This document shows positions 28,405 to 37,932 of a DNA stretch of 37,932 nucleotides, piece after piece. Position 1 is the first letter of the stretch. Each line of letters opens with the position of its first letter. Both the position numbers and the translations under genes were made by a program. This DNA comes from an uncultured Prochlorococcus sp. (GTDB lineage: Bacteria > Cyanobacteriota > Cyanobacteriia > PCC-6307 > Cyanobiaceae): the NCBI GenBank assembly GCA_902600395.1, contig CACKJL010000003.1, forward strand, positions 1 to 37,932. The letters are read 5' to 3'. The notes below the pieces were generated by a model. The model was not told where the DNA came from, searched no databases, and saw only the letters and a list, made by a program, of their open reading frames with translations.

Positions 28405-28433
28405 ATTTAAATACATTAGAAATAGATCGTCAA
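28405..28433 (-). promoter_or_regulatory. sigma70-type promoter of DUF1651 copy 2
   Basis: TTGACG (28428-28433), 17-nt spacer, TTAAAT (28405-28410). Confidence 0.6.
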
Positions 28434-28495
28434 GTATTTTGGCAAATATATTTTTTACCCTGATAGAGTATTAAAACAACTCCGTTATTTCTAAA

Positions 28496-28546
28496 AAATA
28501 AAATACCTATCAAAAGCTTGTTATAACAAGCAGTTTGATAGGTATT
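28496..28546 (-). terminator. strong Rho-independent terminator downstream of purK/ncRNA (minus strand)
   Basis: AATACCTATCAAA (28502-28514) / TTTGATAGGTATT (28534-28546) enclosing inner palindrome GCTTGTTATAACAAGC; minus-strand reading continues TTTTATTTTTT. Confidence 0.75.
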
Positions 28547-28547
28547 A

Positions 28548-28712
28548 CCGGATCCCCGTCAGTTCTCTGCTGCATCGACCTGGAAATGCCAGAAGAGGAT
28601 TCAAAGTGGGCTTTCGTTTCCGATTACAAGATCGGTTTACTACCGCATCACGACAGTCTCCTCATGTCGAAAGAGAGTCAGATCAGAGCACATAAAGAAG
28701 AACTTAACCAAA
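28548..28712 (-). ncRNA. ssrS: probable 6S RNA, adjacent to purK; strand inferred
   Basis: GC-elevated block; nested pairings GATC 28551/28681, TCTCT 28564/28672, TCGAC 28575/28666, GAGGA 28595/28659, apical CCGAT-TACAAG-ATCGG 28620-28635; sits between purK stop and minus-strand terminator. Confidence 0.6.
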
Positions 28713-28742
28713 GATCCAGTGACTTAACTTTAACTTATTTTT

Positions 28743-29933
28743 TTATCCATTTGGAGATGGCCAAATGTCTCTTACCATAGTCAATAAAACTTGTGCCTCA
28801 TCATATCTTTCTGAATGCGTTTGGCCATTTAATAAAAATGTGACATGAGCCATTTTTCTTCCCAGAATTTCTCGAGATTTGCCATAACAATGAATATTAG
28901 AACCCTCAATTTCAGATAACATTTTAATTCTGGTTTCCATTGAGACTGGAAAATTCTTTCTTAATCCCAGTAGATTTATCATAATTGCCCCTTCACAGTT
29001 CATTCTAATTTCAGGTGGTATTATCCCAGAAGAAATGCAAACATATTGATCAAACTGACTTGAAGTACAAGCTTCAATAGAAAAATGAGCTGAGTTATGT
29101 GTTCTAGGAGCTATTTCATTAATTAAAAGACCATTATTTCCATAGAAGAATTCAATAGCTAAAACTCCAACGTAATTAAGTTCATTGACTATTGAAGAGA
29201 AAATATTTATTGCAAATAAGTTCAAATCATATTCATTTGTTCCTGGTGCAAGAACCCAATCACAAACATGGTTTGATTGGAATGTCTCAACTATTGGAAA
29301 GAATCTTATCTTACCGGTCCTATCTCTCGAACCAACAAGAGCCAGTTCTTTTTCATACTCTATCCATTCTTCTATTAACCATTCATCAGAATTATTCTCT
29401 GTTAAAAAAGAATCTAAATCTTCTTTTGTCCTTATTTTTTTATTCCCTTTACCGTCATATCCACCTTTATTTGATTTTGCCATTAGAGGAAAAGTCCAAT
29501 TTTTGATTTCCTCATCCGAGAGATTTTTAAAATCTTCAATACTTATCCATTTTGGACAGGGAATATTCATTCTATCTATTAATTTTTTTTGAGAAAACCT
29601 ATCTACTAATGGCTTAATTGCTTTGAGGCTTGGAACAAAAATATCGTTATTGTCAATTAAATTTAATTTATCAATTTTTATCCATTCATTTTCAAAAATT
29701 ATTTTTTCACACTCATTAATTAATGATTTATTACCTCTTATCTTTAAAGGATCAGCTTCTATGACATGATCCGCTTTTGAACCAGCAGGATCATCACAAG
29801 ATTTTGTTTGCACACACACTTCTAGATTTCTTTTTTTTGCTGCCTCGGTTAACATCAAAGCCAGTTGACCACCTCCAATTATTCCCAGGGAATAATTTTT
29901 CTTAATATCGTTTATATTTTTTTTAAAACTCAT
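28743..29933 (-). CDS. purK: N5-carboxyaminoimidazole ribonucleotide synthase
   Basis: LGIIGGGQLALMLTEAAK; ATP-grasp LMAKSNKGGYDGKGN; NEIAPRTHNSAHFSIEAC. Confidence 0.96.
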   Translation of the reverse strand: MSFKKNINDIKKNYSLGIIGGGQLALMLTEAAKKRNLEVCVQTKSCDDPAGSKADHVIEADPLKIRGNKSLINECEKIIFENEWIKIDKLNLIDNNDIFVPSLKAIKPLVDRFSQKKLIDRMNIPCPKWISIEDFKNLSDEEIKNWTFPLMAKSNKGGYDGKGNKKIRTKEDLDSFLTENNSDEWLIEEWIEYEKELALVGSRDRTGKIRFFPIVETFQSNHVCDWVLAPGTNEYDLNLFAINIFSSIVNELNYVGVLAIEFFYGNNGLLINEIAPRTHNSAHFSIEACTSSQFDQYVCISSGIIPPEIRMNCEGAIMINLLGLRKNFPVSMETRIKMLSEIEGSNIHCYGKSREILGRKMAHVTFLLNGQTHSERYDEAQVLLTMVRDIWPSPNG

Positions 29934-30061
29934 AGCATGATTTTATTACCATTTGTAATTCTTAACAACTCAATTTTTAAGGATCTAGAGCTTAGATTTT
30001 GCTAATATATAAAAAATTATTTAATACTAAATATTTATAAATTTTAACTAGGTAATCAATT

Positions 30062-31153
30062 GTGAATAAGAGAAAAATATTAGTTCCATTAGGTGATAAG
30101 TCATACGAAGTAACTCTAGAAGCAGGGATACTGAATAATATCAGCGAAGAACTTTTAAAAATTGGAATAACAAAGAATAGAAAAATACTTGTGATTTCAA
30201 ATGAAGAAATATCAAGTTTGTATGGAGAAAAATTTTTAAATAATTTAAAAGATAATAAATTTCAGGCCAAAATGTTCCTTATCAAGGCTGGAGAATCATA
30301 TAAAAACTTAAAAACCTTAAGTGAAATATATGATGTAGCATTTGAATTTGGCTTAGATAGAAATTCAATAATTATTGCCCTTGGCGGAGGAATTGTTGGA
30401 GATGTAAGTGGTTTTGCAGCTGCGACTTGGCTGAGAGGTATCGAATATATTCAGATTCCAACAACATTATTATCAATGGTTGATTCATCTGTGGGAGGAA
30501 AAACAGGAGTAAATCATCCAAAAGGTAAGAATTTAATTGGAGCTTTCAATCAACCTAAAGCAGTTTTTATTGATCCAGAAACTTTAAAAAGTTTGCCCAA
30601 AAGAGAATTTAGTGCAGGCATGGCCGAAGTAATAAAATACGGAGTAATAAGAGATAAAGAACTTTTCGAATACTTAGAAATTGAAAAAAACAAAAATGAA
30701 CTTATAAATCTCAAAAATGAATATCTAATTAAAATAATTAATAGCTCAATAAAAACAAAGTCTCATATTGTTTCTCAAGACGAACATGAAAATGGTGTTA
30801 GAGCAATATTAAATTATGGTCATTCTTTTGGTCACGTTATTGAAAATTTATGTGGATACGGCAAATTTCTTCATGGTGAGGCAATATCAATTGGTATGAA
30901 TATTGCGGGGAAAATAGCAATTGAGAAAGGGTTATGGTCTAAAGAAGAATTAGAAAGACAGCAAATTCTTTTAGAGAGTTACGATCTTCCTACCAAGATC
31001 CCCAAAATAAATAAAGAAGACGTTCTAACAATACTTATGGGTGATAAAAAAGTTCGTGATGGCAAAATGAGATTTATATTACCGAAAGAAATTGGTGCTG
31101 TTGATATATATGATGATGTAGAAGATTCATTATTTTTAAAGTTTTTTTCTTAA
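30062..31153 (+). CDS. aroB: 3-dehydroquinate synthase
   Basis: [62 protein letters not shown]. Confidence 0.97.
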   Translation: MNKRKILVPLGDKSYEVTLEAGILNNISEELLKIGITKNRKILVISNEEISSLYGEKFLNNLKDNKFQAKMFLIKAGESYKNLKTLSEIYDVAFEFGLDRNSIIIALGGGIVGDVSGFAAATWLRGIEYIQIPTTLLSMVDSSVGGKTGVNHPKGKNLIGAFNQPKAVFIDPETLKSLPKREFSAGMAEVIKYGVIRDKELFEYLEIEKNKNELINLKNEYLIKIINSSIKTKSHIVSQDEHENGVRAILNYGHSFGHVIENLCGYGKFLHGEAISIGMNIAGKIAIEKGLWSKEELERQQILLESYDLPTKIPKINKEDVLTILMGDKKVRDGKMRFILPKEIGAVDIYDDVEDSLFLKFFS

Positions 31154-32340
31154 CGCAAACAGGTTGAATTTATATTCATTTTCTTCTCACTAAACTTTTC
31201 AAAAACAAACCACTTGAAATCACCTAAACATACAGGATCTACGAGTCTAAGTAATGCCTCTCTTCGTAGAAGAGCATTTGATAAATCCTCCTTAAATTCC
31301 TTCTGAATTCCATAAAGTCTCTCTGCTAATCCAAGTGCCAACAAAGCCTCTCCTTGTTTAGTTATTCCAACAGTATCAAATCCAAGAGTCTCAGCATCAT
31401 TAATTAAAGTTTCTATGCACACATGAGATGTTAAATCGCAATTTCCAGGAGAATCTAGGACATTATTCGTCATTTTTTGATTTTCATAAGAAACTATCGT
31501 CCCATCAGAATTCTTAGAGTTATAGTATTTTTTAGCTTCTTTAGCGTAATCAATTATCAATAAAATACCATTATTAATTTTTTGATAAATAGCTTTTAAC
31601 CATTTTGAGTTATCTATATGCCATTCTGTCGTCCATCCTTCGAGAGCATCTTCAGGCGGGATAGTGATTCTCAACTCACTTTTAGCAAGTTCAATACTTT
31701 TTCTCAATTGACTTGTAATTGGCATCTCATCAAAATATAATTTATGAGATTTTTTGTCTATAGAAACTGCTTGTCGAAGTAATTTTCCTTTTGAGAAGGT
31801 TATTCTTTCTACTGGCAAAGCATCCAAAACCTCATTTGCAAGAACTATTCCATTTATATTATTTTCCTCTACTTCTTCCAAACCTTTCCATAAAATATCA
31901 ATGCCTAAGTTTAAAAATTCTTCCAATTTATTTTTTTGTTTTTCTGCCATCCCTTCATTAGGTTCAATAATTACAAAAGAAACTCCTTCCAAAAAATACT
32001 TGTTATTTTCTAAAAAATATTTAATTAATCCACTCATAAAGCTTCCATCTCCTGCTCCAAATTCAATTACAGCTAATTTCTGATTAGATAAAAAACTATT
32101 TTTGAACTGAATCAACCAATCTTCTATTTGTTTACCAACCAAAAAAGCAAAATCATCAGATAAAGAGGGTGATGTAACAAAATCTCCTCGAACGCCTAAC
32201 TCAGTTTTACCGCTGCCGTAATAACCATTAGCAGGATCATTTAATGCGAAATTCATAAAGTCATAAAAACTTATAGTCCCCCCCATTTTTATTATTTTTT
32301 TTACTAACCAATCTGGATTATTCGCGGGTAAGCTATTCAT
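31150..32340 (-). CDS. SAM-dependent methyltransferase, MidA/NDUFAF7 family
   Basis: [60 protein letters not shown]. Confidence 0.9.
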   Translation of the reverse strand: MNSLPANNPDWLVKKIIKMGGTISFYDFMNFALNDPANGYYGSGKTELGVRGDFVTSPSLSDDFAFLVGKQIEDWLIQFKNSFLSNQKLAVIEFGAGDGSFMSGLIKYFLENNKYFLEGVSFVIIEPNEGMAEKQKNKLEEFLNLGIDILWKGLEEVEENNINGIVLANEVLDALPVERITFSKGKLLRQAVSIDKKSHKLYFDEMPITSQLRKSIELAKSELRITIPPEDALEGWTTEWHIDNSKWLKAIYQKINNGILLIIDYAKEAKKYYNSKNSDGTIVSYENQKMTNNVLDSPGNCDLTSHVCIETLINDAETLGFDTVGITKQGEALLALGLAERLYGIQKEFKEDLSNALLRREALLRLVDPVCLGDFKWFVFEKFSEKKMNINSTCLR

Positions 32341-32371
32341 CGGCGAAAATATAAAAAGACAGAACTTATTT

Positions 32372-33169
32372 ATGCCTTCAAAGATTAACTATTTATTAGG
32401 AATATTTCTATCTATATTAGTTTTAATTTCACATAAACCCGTTTTCGCTATAAATAATCCAAATCTCTTACCAGAAGAAAAAACACCAGTAATTGATTTA
32501 GCTAAAACATTAAGCCCTAATCAGAAAAAATCTTTAGAGGAAAAGCTCAATAATCTAGAAATTGAAAGTGGGTGGAAAATTAAATATTTATCTCAGTTTG
32601 AAAGTTCACCTGGTAGTGCAATAAAGGACTATTGGGATTTAGATGAGACAAGTTTGTTGATAGTTGCGGATCCTAGAGGGGGAAATTTGCTGAACTTTAA
32701 CGTCGGAGAGGCTTATTTTAATTTTATGCCAAGGTTATTTTGGGTTGAACTTCAAACAAGATTTGGCAACCAATACTATGTTAAAGATCATGGTGAGGAT
32801 GGTGCAGTATTAGATGCAATTGATTCAGTAAAGATTTGCCTTGAAAGAGGAGGATGCCAAGTTGTCCCTGGCCTACCCAAAGAGCAATATGTATGGACTT
32901 TATGTACATCGATTCTTGGAGGTTTAGTAGCAGGTTTTGCATCTGCCCCAAGAAAAGAAGGTCAAGTCATTTCAATTGGATTTTTAGCTCTTCTTTCTCC
33001 TCTATGGGGAATGTTATTTGGAATTTTTGGTTTGGCACCCATAATATCCAGAACAAATGATTTATTACCTTTATTTAAAAATGGTTTAGCTTTTACAGCT
33101 GCAGGAATTGCGGGTTATATCTTGTCTCAAACATTATTTTCAAGATATGAAAAGCCCAATAATACTTAA
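32372..33169 (+). CDS. TPM-domain membrane protein (Psb32-like)
   Basis: Signal peptide; VIDLAKTLSPNQKKSLEEKLNNLE; C-terminal TM pair. Confidence 0.8.
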   Translation: MPSKINYLLGIFLSILVLISHKPVFAINNPNLLPEEKTPVIDLAKTLSPNQKKSLEEKLNNLEIESGWKIKYLSQFESSPGSAIKDYWDLDETSLLIVADPRGGNLLNFNVGEAYFNFMPRLFWVELQTRFGNQYYVKDHGEDGAVLDAIDSVKICLERGGCQVVPGLPKEQYVWTLCTSILGGLVAGFASAPRKEGQVISIGFLALLSPLWGMLFGIFGLAPIISRTNDLLPLFKNGLAFTAAGIAGYILSQTLFSRYEKPNNT

Positions 33170-33192
33170 AATATAATCAGAGATATTTAATC

Positions 33193-34026
33193 CTAAAAAA
33201 ATTTATCTTCTTCACGAATTTCACCAGACTCTGAATACCATCGATGAGAAACATGCCTTAATTCCTTATTTTCAAACTCAATCCATGAAAAGTTAATTAG
33301 CAATTTCCCATCTTCATCAGTTTTATATCTTGGTACTACAGCAGTGTTGAAATAAATTGTTCCTTTGCTATCAATTTTAAACATCTCTCTTAAACCAAGA
33401 TTTCTTTTAAGCCGATTGTGCATATGACCAAAAATTACAAGATCAACTTTTCTTCTCTTTTGTATTTGAGAAATAGCAGCAGACAAATCTCTATCTCCCC
33501 AATCTAAAGAGGGTAATTTCCAGTCTTTCCCACAAATGCTTTTAGGTTCTGAACCTAAACCCGAAGGACCAGCATGAGACATAATTATTAAAGGTATTTC
33601 TTCAATAGTCTCTTCTGAACATTTGATAATTTTATTTATTGAATCTTGTTCGGTTATAGGTCCATAAACGCCTTTAACTTCTTTCGAAAGATAATAGCCG
33701 CCGCCAGAGCTACATGGTCTAGCAGACAATAAATTTATTTGATTATTAAAAACTTTCAAATCCCATGCACAATATTTTTCACCAAGAACACGTATCTGCT
33801 TTGAGAGAGTTTCCCCTGTAGAATCTTTCCCTCTATCATGATTTCCTAAAATCACGAAGGTAGGAAATTTGATCTCATTGATTTTTTTAATTATTTTGAC
33901 ACTCCCATCAGAAATATCACCAACAAATAAAACAATATTTGGGTTGATAATCGATAAAACTTTCAAGTCAAATTCAGACCATTGACCATGACAGTCACCA
34001 ACAATAGCAATTTTTAAATTTGTCAG
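33193..34026 (-). CDS. metallophosphoesterase; N-terminus extended beyond ORF track
   Basis: Upstream in-frame residues LTNLKIAIVGDCHGQWSEFDLKVL contain the metal motif GDxH; LFVGDISDG, LGNHDRG, GHMHNRL follow; start probably CTG 34026 or ATT 34029. Confidence 0.8.
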   Translation of the reverse strand: MTNLKIAIVGDCHGQWSEFDLKVLSIINPNIVLFVGDISDGSVKIIKKINEIKFPTFVILGNHDRGKDSTGETLSKQIRVLGEKYCAWDLKVFNNQINLLSARPCSSGGGYYLSKEVKGVYGPITEQDSINKIIKCSEETIEEIPLIIMSHAGPSGLGSEPKSICGKDWKLPSLDWGDRDLSAAISQIQKRRKVDLVIFGHMHNRLKRNLGLREMFKIDSKGTIYFNTAVVPRYKTDEDGKLLINFSWIEFENKELRHVSHRWYSESGEIREEDKFF

Positions 34027-34047
34027 AATTTTTTCTGTTTAAAGGCA

Positions 34048-34053
34048 TATAAT
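34048..34053 (+). promoter_or_regulatory. -10 element of nadA
   Basis: Perfect TATAAT in the short divergent intergenic region. Confidence 0.55.
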
Positions 34054-34075
34054 CTATTTAGAGATATTCTAAATC

Positions 34076-35044
34076 CTGACCAGTATAACTTCTACTGCAA
34101 AACAGAAATCAGTTCAAAACGAAGAGGATTTGATTTCTGAAATAAAGGAGCGTTGCCGAAAAGCTAATGCAATTATTCTTGCGCACTATTATCAAGCTCC
34201 AGAGATTCAGGAAATTGCAGATTTTATTGGCGATTCATTAGATCTATCTAGGAAAGCTGCAAATAATGACGCAGATATAATAATTTTTTGCGGTGTGCAC
34301 TTTATGGCCGAAACCGCAAAAATACTTAGCCCTAATAAAACAGTCCTATTACCAGATATTGACGCAGGATGCTCATTAGCAGACGATTGTCCTTCAGATA
34401 AATTTCAAAAGTTCAGGGAAGAAAATCCAGATCACTATGTCGTAAGTTATATAAATTGCACTGCAGAAGTAAAAGCTCAAAGTGATCTGATATGTACAAG
34501 CAGTAATGCAGTCTCATTAATTAAAAAGATACCTGAAGATAAAAAGATAATATTTGCGCCAGATCAGAACCTTGGGAGATGGGTACAGAAAAATTCAGGA
34601 AGAGATCTTAAATTATGGCCTGGCAGCTGCATTGTTCATGAATCATTTAGTGAAGAAGCACTTCTAAAATTAAAATATCAAAATCCAGGATCAAAAGTAA
34701 TTGCTCATCCTGAATGTAGTCAAAATTTACTAATTCTCTCAGACTTTATTGGATCAACAAGTAAGCTGCTTGATTTCGTAAGTAAAGATCCATCTAAAAC
34801 TTACATGGTACTAACTGAACCTGGAATAATTCATCAAATGAAAAAGAAAGAACCTAATAAAATTTTTATTGAAGTTCCCGATGTAGAAGGTTGTAAATGT
34901 AACGAGTGTCCATATATGAAATTAAATACTTTAGAAAAAATTCTTGATTGTTTGAAAAATAATTCCCCGTCTATTGAACTAGACCCAGAGATAATAAGAA
35001 GAGCCTATGTGCCAATAAAGAGAATGCTGGATATGAGTAATTAA
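34076..35044 (+). CDS. nadA: quinolinate synthase A; start upstream of the TTG used in ORF track
   Basis: AIILAHYYQAPEIQEIADFIGDSLDLS; CGVHFMAETAKILSP; VEGCKCNECPYMKLN; in-frame upstream residues LTSITSTAKQKSVQNEED with candidate CTG start. Confidence 0.93.
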   Translation: MTSITSTAKQKSVQNEEDLISEIKERCRKANAIILAHYYQAPEIQEIADFIGDSLDLSRKAANNDADIIIFCGVHFMAETAKILSPNKTVLLPDIDAGCSLADDCPSDKFQKFREENPDHYVVSYINCTAEVKAQSDLICTSSNAVSLIKKIPEDKKIIFAPDQNLGRWVQKNSGRDLKLWPGSCIVHESFSEEALLKLKYQNPGSKVIAHPECSQNLLILSDFIGSTSKLLDFVSKDPSKTYMVLTEPGIIHQMKKKEPNKIFIEVPDVEGCKCNECPYMKLNTLEKILDCLKNNSPSIELDPEIIRRAYVPIKRMLDMSN

Positions 35045-36375
35045 TTTAATGAAAATACTTTATCTTCCTTATTAATTTTTAGGAATGCATTAAGGTTTGT
35101 GGTGTCGGGATTAAATTCGCTTATCTGCTTATTTCTTTTAATTATATTTATTAGCTCTTTTTCACCAGCTCTATATTGTTTATCTTTTCTAGTTCCTATC
35201 TCTCTTTGAAGTATAGGGTTTATATTCATTCTTACTTCTATGTCTGGAATAATTCCAGATTTGTTTATATCAGTGCCGTTCGGAGTTAAATACTTAGCAA
35301 CTGTAACAGTTAGACCTGAACCATCAACTAAAGTTCTCATGGATTGAACTAAACCTTTACCAAACGTTTTCTTCCCGACTAATTTTCCTCTTTTGTTATC
35401 CTTTATTGCACCAGAGACTATTTCACTAGCACTAGCAGAACCCTCATTAACTAAGACAACTAAGGGTTTTTTTGTTAGAGCTTGACCGTTTCCTTTTTTT
35501 GTTTCTTTTAAACCATCTTTACTTACTGTACTTACTATTACTCCTTTGTTAATGAAGTGCCTTGAGATATCAATGCTTGATTCTAATAAACCTCCAGGAT
35601 TACTTCTCAGGTCAAGAACATATCCTGCGACTTTTTTTGTTTCTAAATCCTTAATAGCATCTCTAGTTTCTTTGGATGCATTTGCATTAAATTGTTTAAT
35701 TCTTACATAGCCAATTGATAAGCCATTTTTGGTTTGATTGACTTTACTTGATACAGATTTTATTTCAATTTTTTCTCTTGATAAAGTCTTAAAAAAGGAT
35801 TGAGAACCTCTAAGAATTTCAAGCTTTACTTTAGTACCTCTTTGTCCTCTTATTAATTTCACGGCATCCTCAATATTCATACCTTCAGTAGAAATATCAT
35901 CTATGGATAATATTTTATCTCTAGCTTTAATTCCAGCATCAAATGCAGGGGTGCCCTCTATGGGAGAAATAATTATTAAATCATCAGATTCTTTATCTTT
36001 AACTATTTGGATACCAACTCCAGTTAATTCACCAGAGGTATCAATTCTCATTTGATTAAATTCCTTAGGTTCTAAAAATCTTGTATAAGAATCATCTAAA
36101 TTAGAAAGCATATCTCTAATCGCATCATATGCTTCATTGCTGTCTGAATATGTTTTTGATAAAACTTCTTTTCTTAGATTAATCCAATTGGACTTTTGAA
36201 ATTTGCCGTTTGAATCAAGAAAATCTCTATATACAATTTGCCAAACATGATCAATTACTTCTTTATAACTATTATTTAAAACTGTTGCCTCTGCAAAATT
36301 ATTTAAAAATAACCCAGAAAAGGATGTCGCAAACAGAAATATATATTTTTTTTTAAGCAATTTTCTTATCTTCAA
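35041..36375 (-). CDS. ctp: carboxyl-terminal processing protease (S41)
   Basis: PDZ region GVGIQIVKDKESDDLIIISPIEGTPAFDAGIKARDKI; LRSNPGGLL; NEGSASASEIVSGAIKD; GKKTFGKGLVQ. Confidence 0.95.
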   Translation of the reverse strand: MKIRKLLKKKYIFLFATSFSGLFLNNFAEATVLNNSYKEVIDHVWQIVYRDFLDSNGKFQKSNWINLRKEVLSKTYSDSNEAYDAIRDMLSNLDDSYTRFLEPKEFNQMRIDTSGELTGVGIQIVKDKESDDLIIISPIEGTPAFDAGIKARDKILSIDDISTEGMNIEDAVKLIRGQRGTKVKLEILRGSQSFFKTLSREKIEIKSVSSKVNQTKNGLSIGYVRIKQFNANASKETRDAIKDLETKKVAGYVLDLRSNPGGLLESSIDISRHFINKGVIVSTVSKDGLKETKKGNGQALTKKPLVVLVNEGSASASEIVSGAIKDNKRGKLVGKKTFGKGLVQSMRTLVDGSGLTVTVAKYLTPNGTDINKSGIIPDIEVRMNINPILQREIGTRKDKQYRAGEKELINIIKRNKQISEFNPDTTNLNAFLKINKEDKVFSLN

Positions 36376-36436
36376 ATAATTCGATATTTTTTATTATAAA
36401 AAGAATTTATTTATAATTCAAAAATTTGACAAATCC

Positions 36437-37654
36437 TTAAGGATCAATCCACTTCCCATCATCCTTAATAAGTTGGATTAAAGCATTAACTCCCTCATCT
36501 TCAGGTACTCTTTTTATCTCTTCTTTTCTTCTATATAAGGCAATAGTTCCTTTACCTTTTCCAACATAACCATAATCAGCATCTGCCATTTCTCCTGGCC
36601 CATTAACAATACATCCCATTATTGCTATATCTAGACCCGTCAAATGTGAGGTTGCGTTCCTAACTTTATCTACAACTTCTTCTAGATTGAAAAGTGTTCT
36701 ACCACAACTGGGGCAACTGATGTATTCAACCATTGTTTTTCTTAATCCTAAAGATTGCAAAATTGAATAGCAGACTGGTATTTCCTTTTCTGGAGCTTCT
36801 GTTAAGGAAACCCTTATGGTATCTCCTAATCCCTCTGCTAAAAGCGTTCCAATTCCAGCAGTACTTTTAATCCTTCCATAATCACCATCACCAGCTTCGG
36901 TCACTCCTAAATGTAAGGGATAGTTATATCCTTCTGAGTCAAGCCTATCTGCAATCATTCTGTAAGCTGCCATCATGACCGGAGCCCTAGAAGCTTTCAT
37001 AGAAATAATTATGTTATGAAAATCAAGCTCATCACAAATTTTGACGAACTCCATCGCAGATTCTGTCATTCCTAATGGCGTATCTCCATAAGTAAAAAGC
37101 ATCCTCTCAGATAGAGACCCATGATTTACTCCAATCCTTAGAGCTTTGTTTTCAGCCTTTAAAACTTCAACTAAAGGGGTAAATCTTTTAAGTATTGTTT
37201 GCTTAATAGTTTCAAATTCCTCATCTGTATATTCAGTTCTTGTAGGGTCTGATTTTTCAAAAACAAACAATCCAGGATTAATTCTTACTTTATCAACATG
37301 TTTTGCAACTTCCATTGCAATTTTCATACCATTATGGTGAACATCAGCCACCAAGGGGGTATTGATATTATTTTCTAGTAATTTTGCCTTTATATCTCCT
37401 ACTGCTTTGGCATGTGCTAAGGAAGGGACAGTTAACCTTACTATTTCACAACCCACATCATGAAGTCTTTTGATAGCTAAGTAAGCATTTTCGACATCCA
37501 TCGTATCTTCATTTATCATCGATTGAACTCTTACTGGATAATCACTTCCAATAGCGACATCGCCCACCATTACTGTTCTAGTTATCCTTCTCTCAATATG
37601 AGTTGAATATCTTTTGGAGAGACTATTAACCTCTTTTGATTGAGTTAATGACAT
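36437..37654 (-). CDS. ispG: 4-hydroxy-3-methylbut-2-en-1-yl diphosphate synthase
   Basis: [59 protein letters not shown]. Confidence 0.97.
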   Translation of the reverse strand: MSLTQSKEVNSLSKRYSTHIERRITRTVMVGDVAIGSDYPVRVQSMINEDTMDVENAYLAIKRLHDVGCEIVRLTVPSLAHAKAVGDIKAKLLENNINTPLVADVHHNGMKIAMEVAKHVDKVRINPGLFVFEKSDPTRTEYTDEEFETIKQTILKRFTPLVEVLKAENKALRIGVNHGSLSERMLFTYGDTPLGMTESAMEFVKICDELDFHNIIISMKASRAPVMMAAYRMIADRLDSEGYNYPLHLGVTEAGDGDYGRIKSTAGIGTLLAEGLGDTIRVSLTEAPEKEIPVCYSILQSLGLRKTMVEYISCPSCGRTLFNLEEVVDKVRNATSHLTGLDIAIMGCIVNGPGEMADADYGYVGKGKGTIALYRRKEEIKRVPEDEGVNALIQLIKDDGKWIDP

Positions 37655-37689
37655 TAAAATTCTTGATATTCAAAAAGGATTTCACTAAA

Positions 37690-37932
37690 TTATACGGCAT
37701 ATAGTTTACCACTTACATTCTCTAGGTCTTTCAAAGTTAGATGGTAAGGTTTATTGATTTCTTTTGAAGGAAATCTCAACAAATAAGATGGATGAAAAAT
37801 TACCATAATTTCTCTCCCATCTTTTTTAATCCATTGACCTCTTAAATTACTTATAGGATCTTTAACTTCTAAAATAGCTCTCATAGCAGTAGAACCAGTA
37901 AGTAATATAAATTTTGGGTCGACTAACTTTAT
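37690..37932 (-). CDS. uracil-DNA glycosylase family protein, truncated at window end
   Basis: IKLVDPKFILLTGSTAMRAIL...RGQWIKKDGREIMVIFHPSYLLR; frame open to window end. Confidence 0.8.
   Translation of the reverse strand: MKLVDPKFILLTGSTAMRAILEVKDPISNLRGQWIKKDGREIMVIFHPSYLLRFPSKEINKPYHLTLKDLENVSGKLYAV

Noticed and set aside
28535-28780. 81-aa plus-strand ORF MIGITGSPSVLCCIDLEMPEED...
   Set aside because: Lies across the structured ncRNA and runs into purK; open frame most likely a by-product of the GC-elevated RNA
29185-29592. Two plus-strand ORFs (135 and 104 aa) inside purK
   Set aside because: Antisense to an unambiguous enzyme
31754-32083. 109-aa plus ORF inside the MidA-like gene
   Set aside because: Antisense to conserved methyltransferase motifs
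1-37932. CRISPR array, transposase/IS, integrase, rRNA
   Set aside because: No regularly spaced repeats, transposase/integrase motifs or rRNA-like sequence seen

Overview
AT-rich chromosomal segment that reads as a high-light Prochlorococcus (marine picocyanobacterium). This is inferred from protein content and base composition; no database search was run. From left to right it holds: (1) small and unknown genes, including a DUF2130-like coiled-coil protein and a free-standing IF2_N-like domain; (2) a tight four-gene ligase-associated repair cluster, exo-lig-lhr-mpe (3384-9147); (3) the phosphate ABC transporter pstS-pstC-pstA-pstB on the minus strand, then an LptA/OstA-like protein, a cytochrome c6-like protein and a K+ channel/TrkA-N protein; (4) an accessory stretch of about 12 kb (16.2-28.5 kb) made mostly of small proteins, many single-TM and several missing from the ORF track. 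It includes a high-light-inducible (hli/CAB) protein, an SDR, two DUF1651-like paralogs with near-identical promoter elements, and a minimal NAD+-ligase adenylation domain coupled to small membrane proteins; (5) a GC-elevated structured RNA beside purK that is probably 6S RNA; (6) core genes purK, aroB, a MidA-like methyltransferase, a TPM/Psb32-like protein, a metallophosphoesterase, nadA, ctp, ispG and a truncated uracil-DNA glycosylase. The best leads are the mini NAD+-ligase operon, the stop/start-coupled small membrane protein operon at 19.9-21.1 kb, the DnaA-box cluster at 19.36-19.47 kb, the duplicated DUF1651 cassettes with shared promoters, and unannotated SD-led mini-ORFs at 21.22-21.34 kb and 25.07-25.11 kb.
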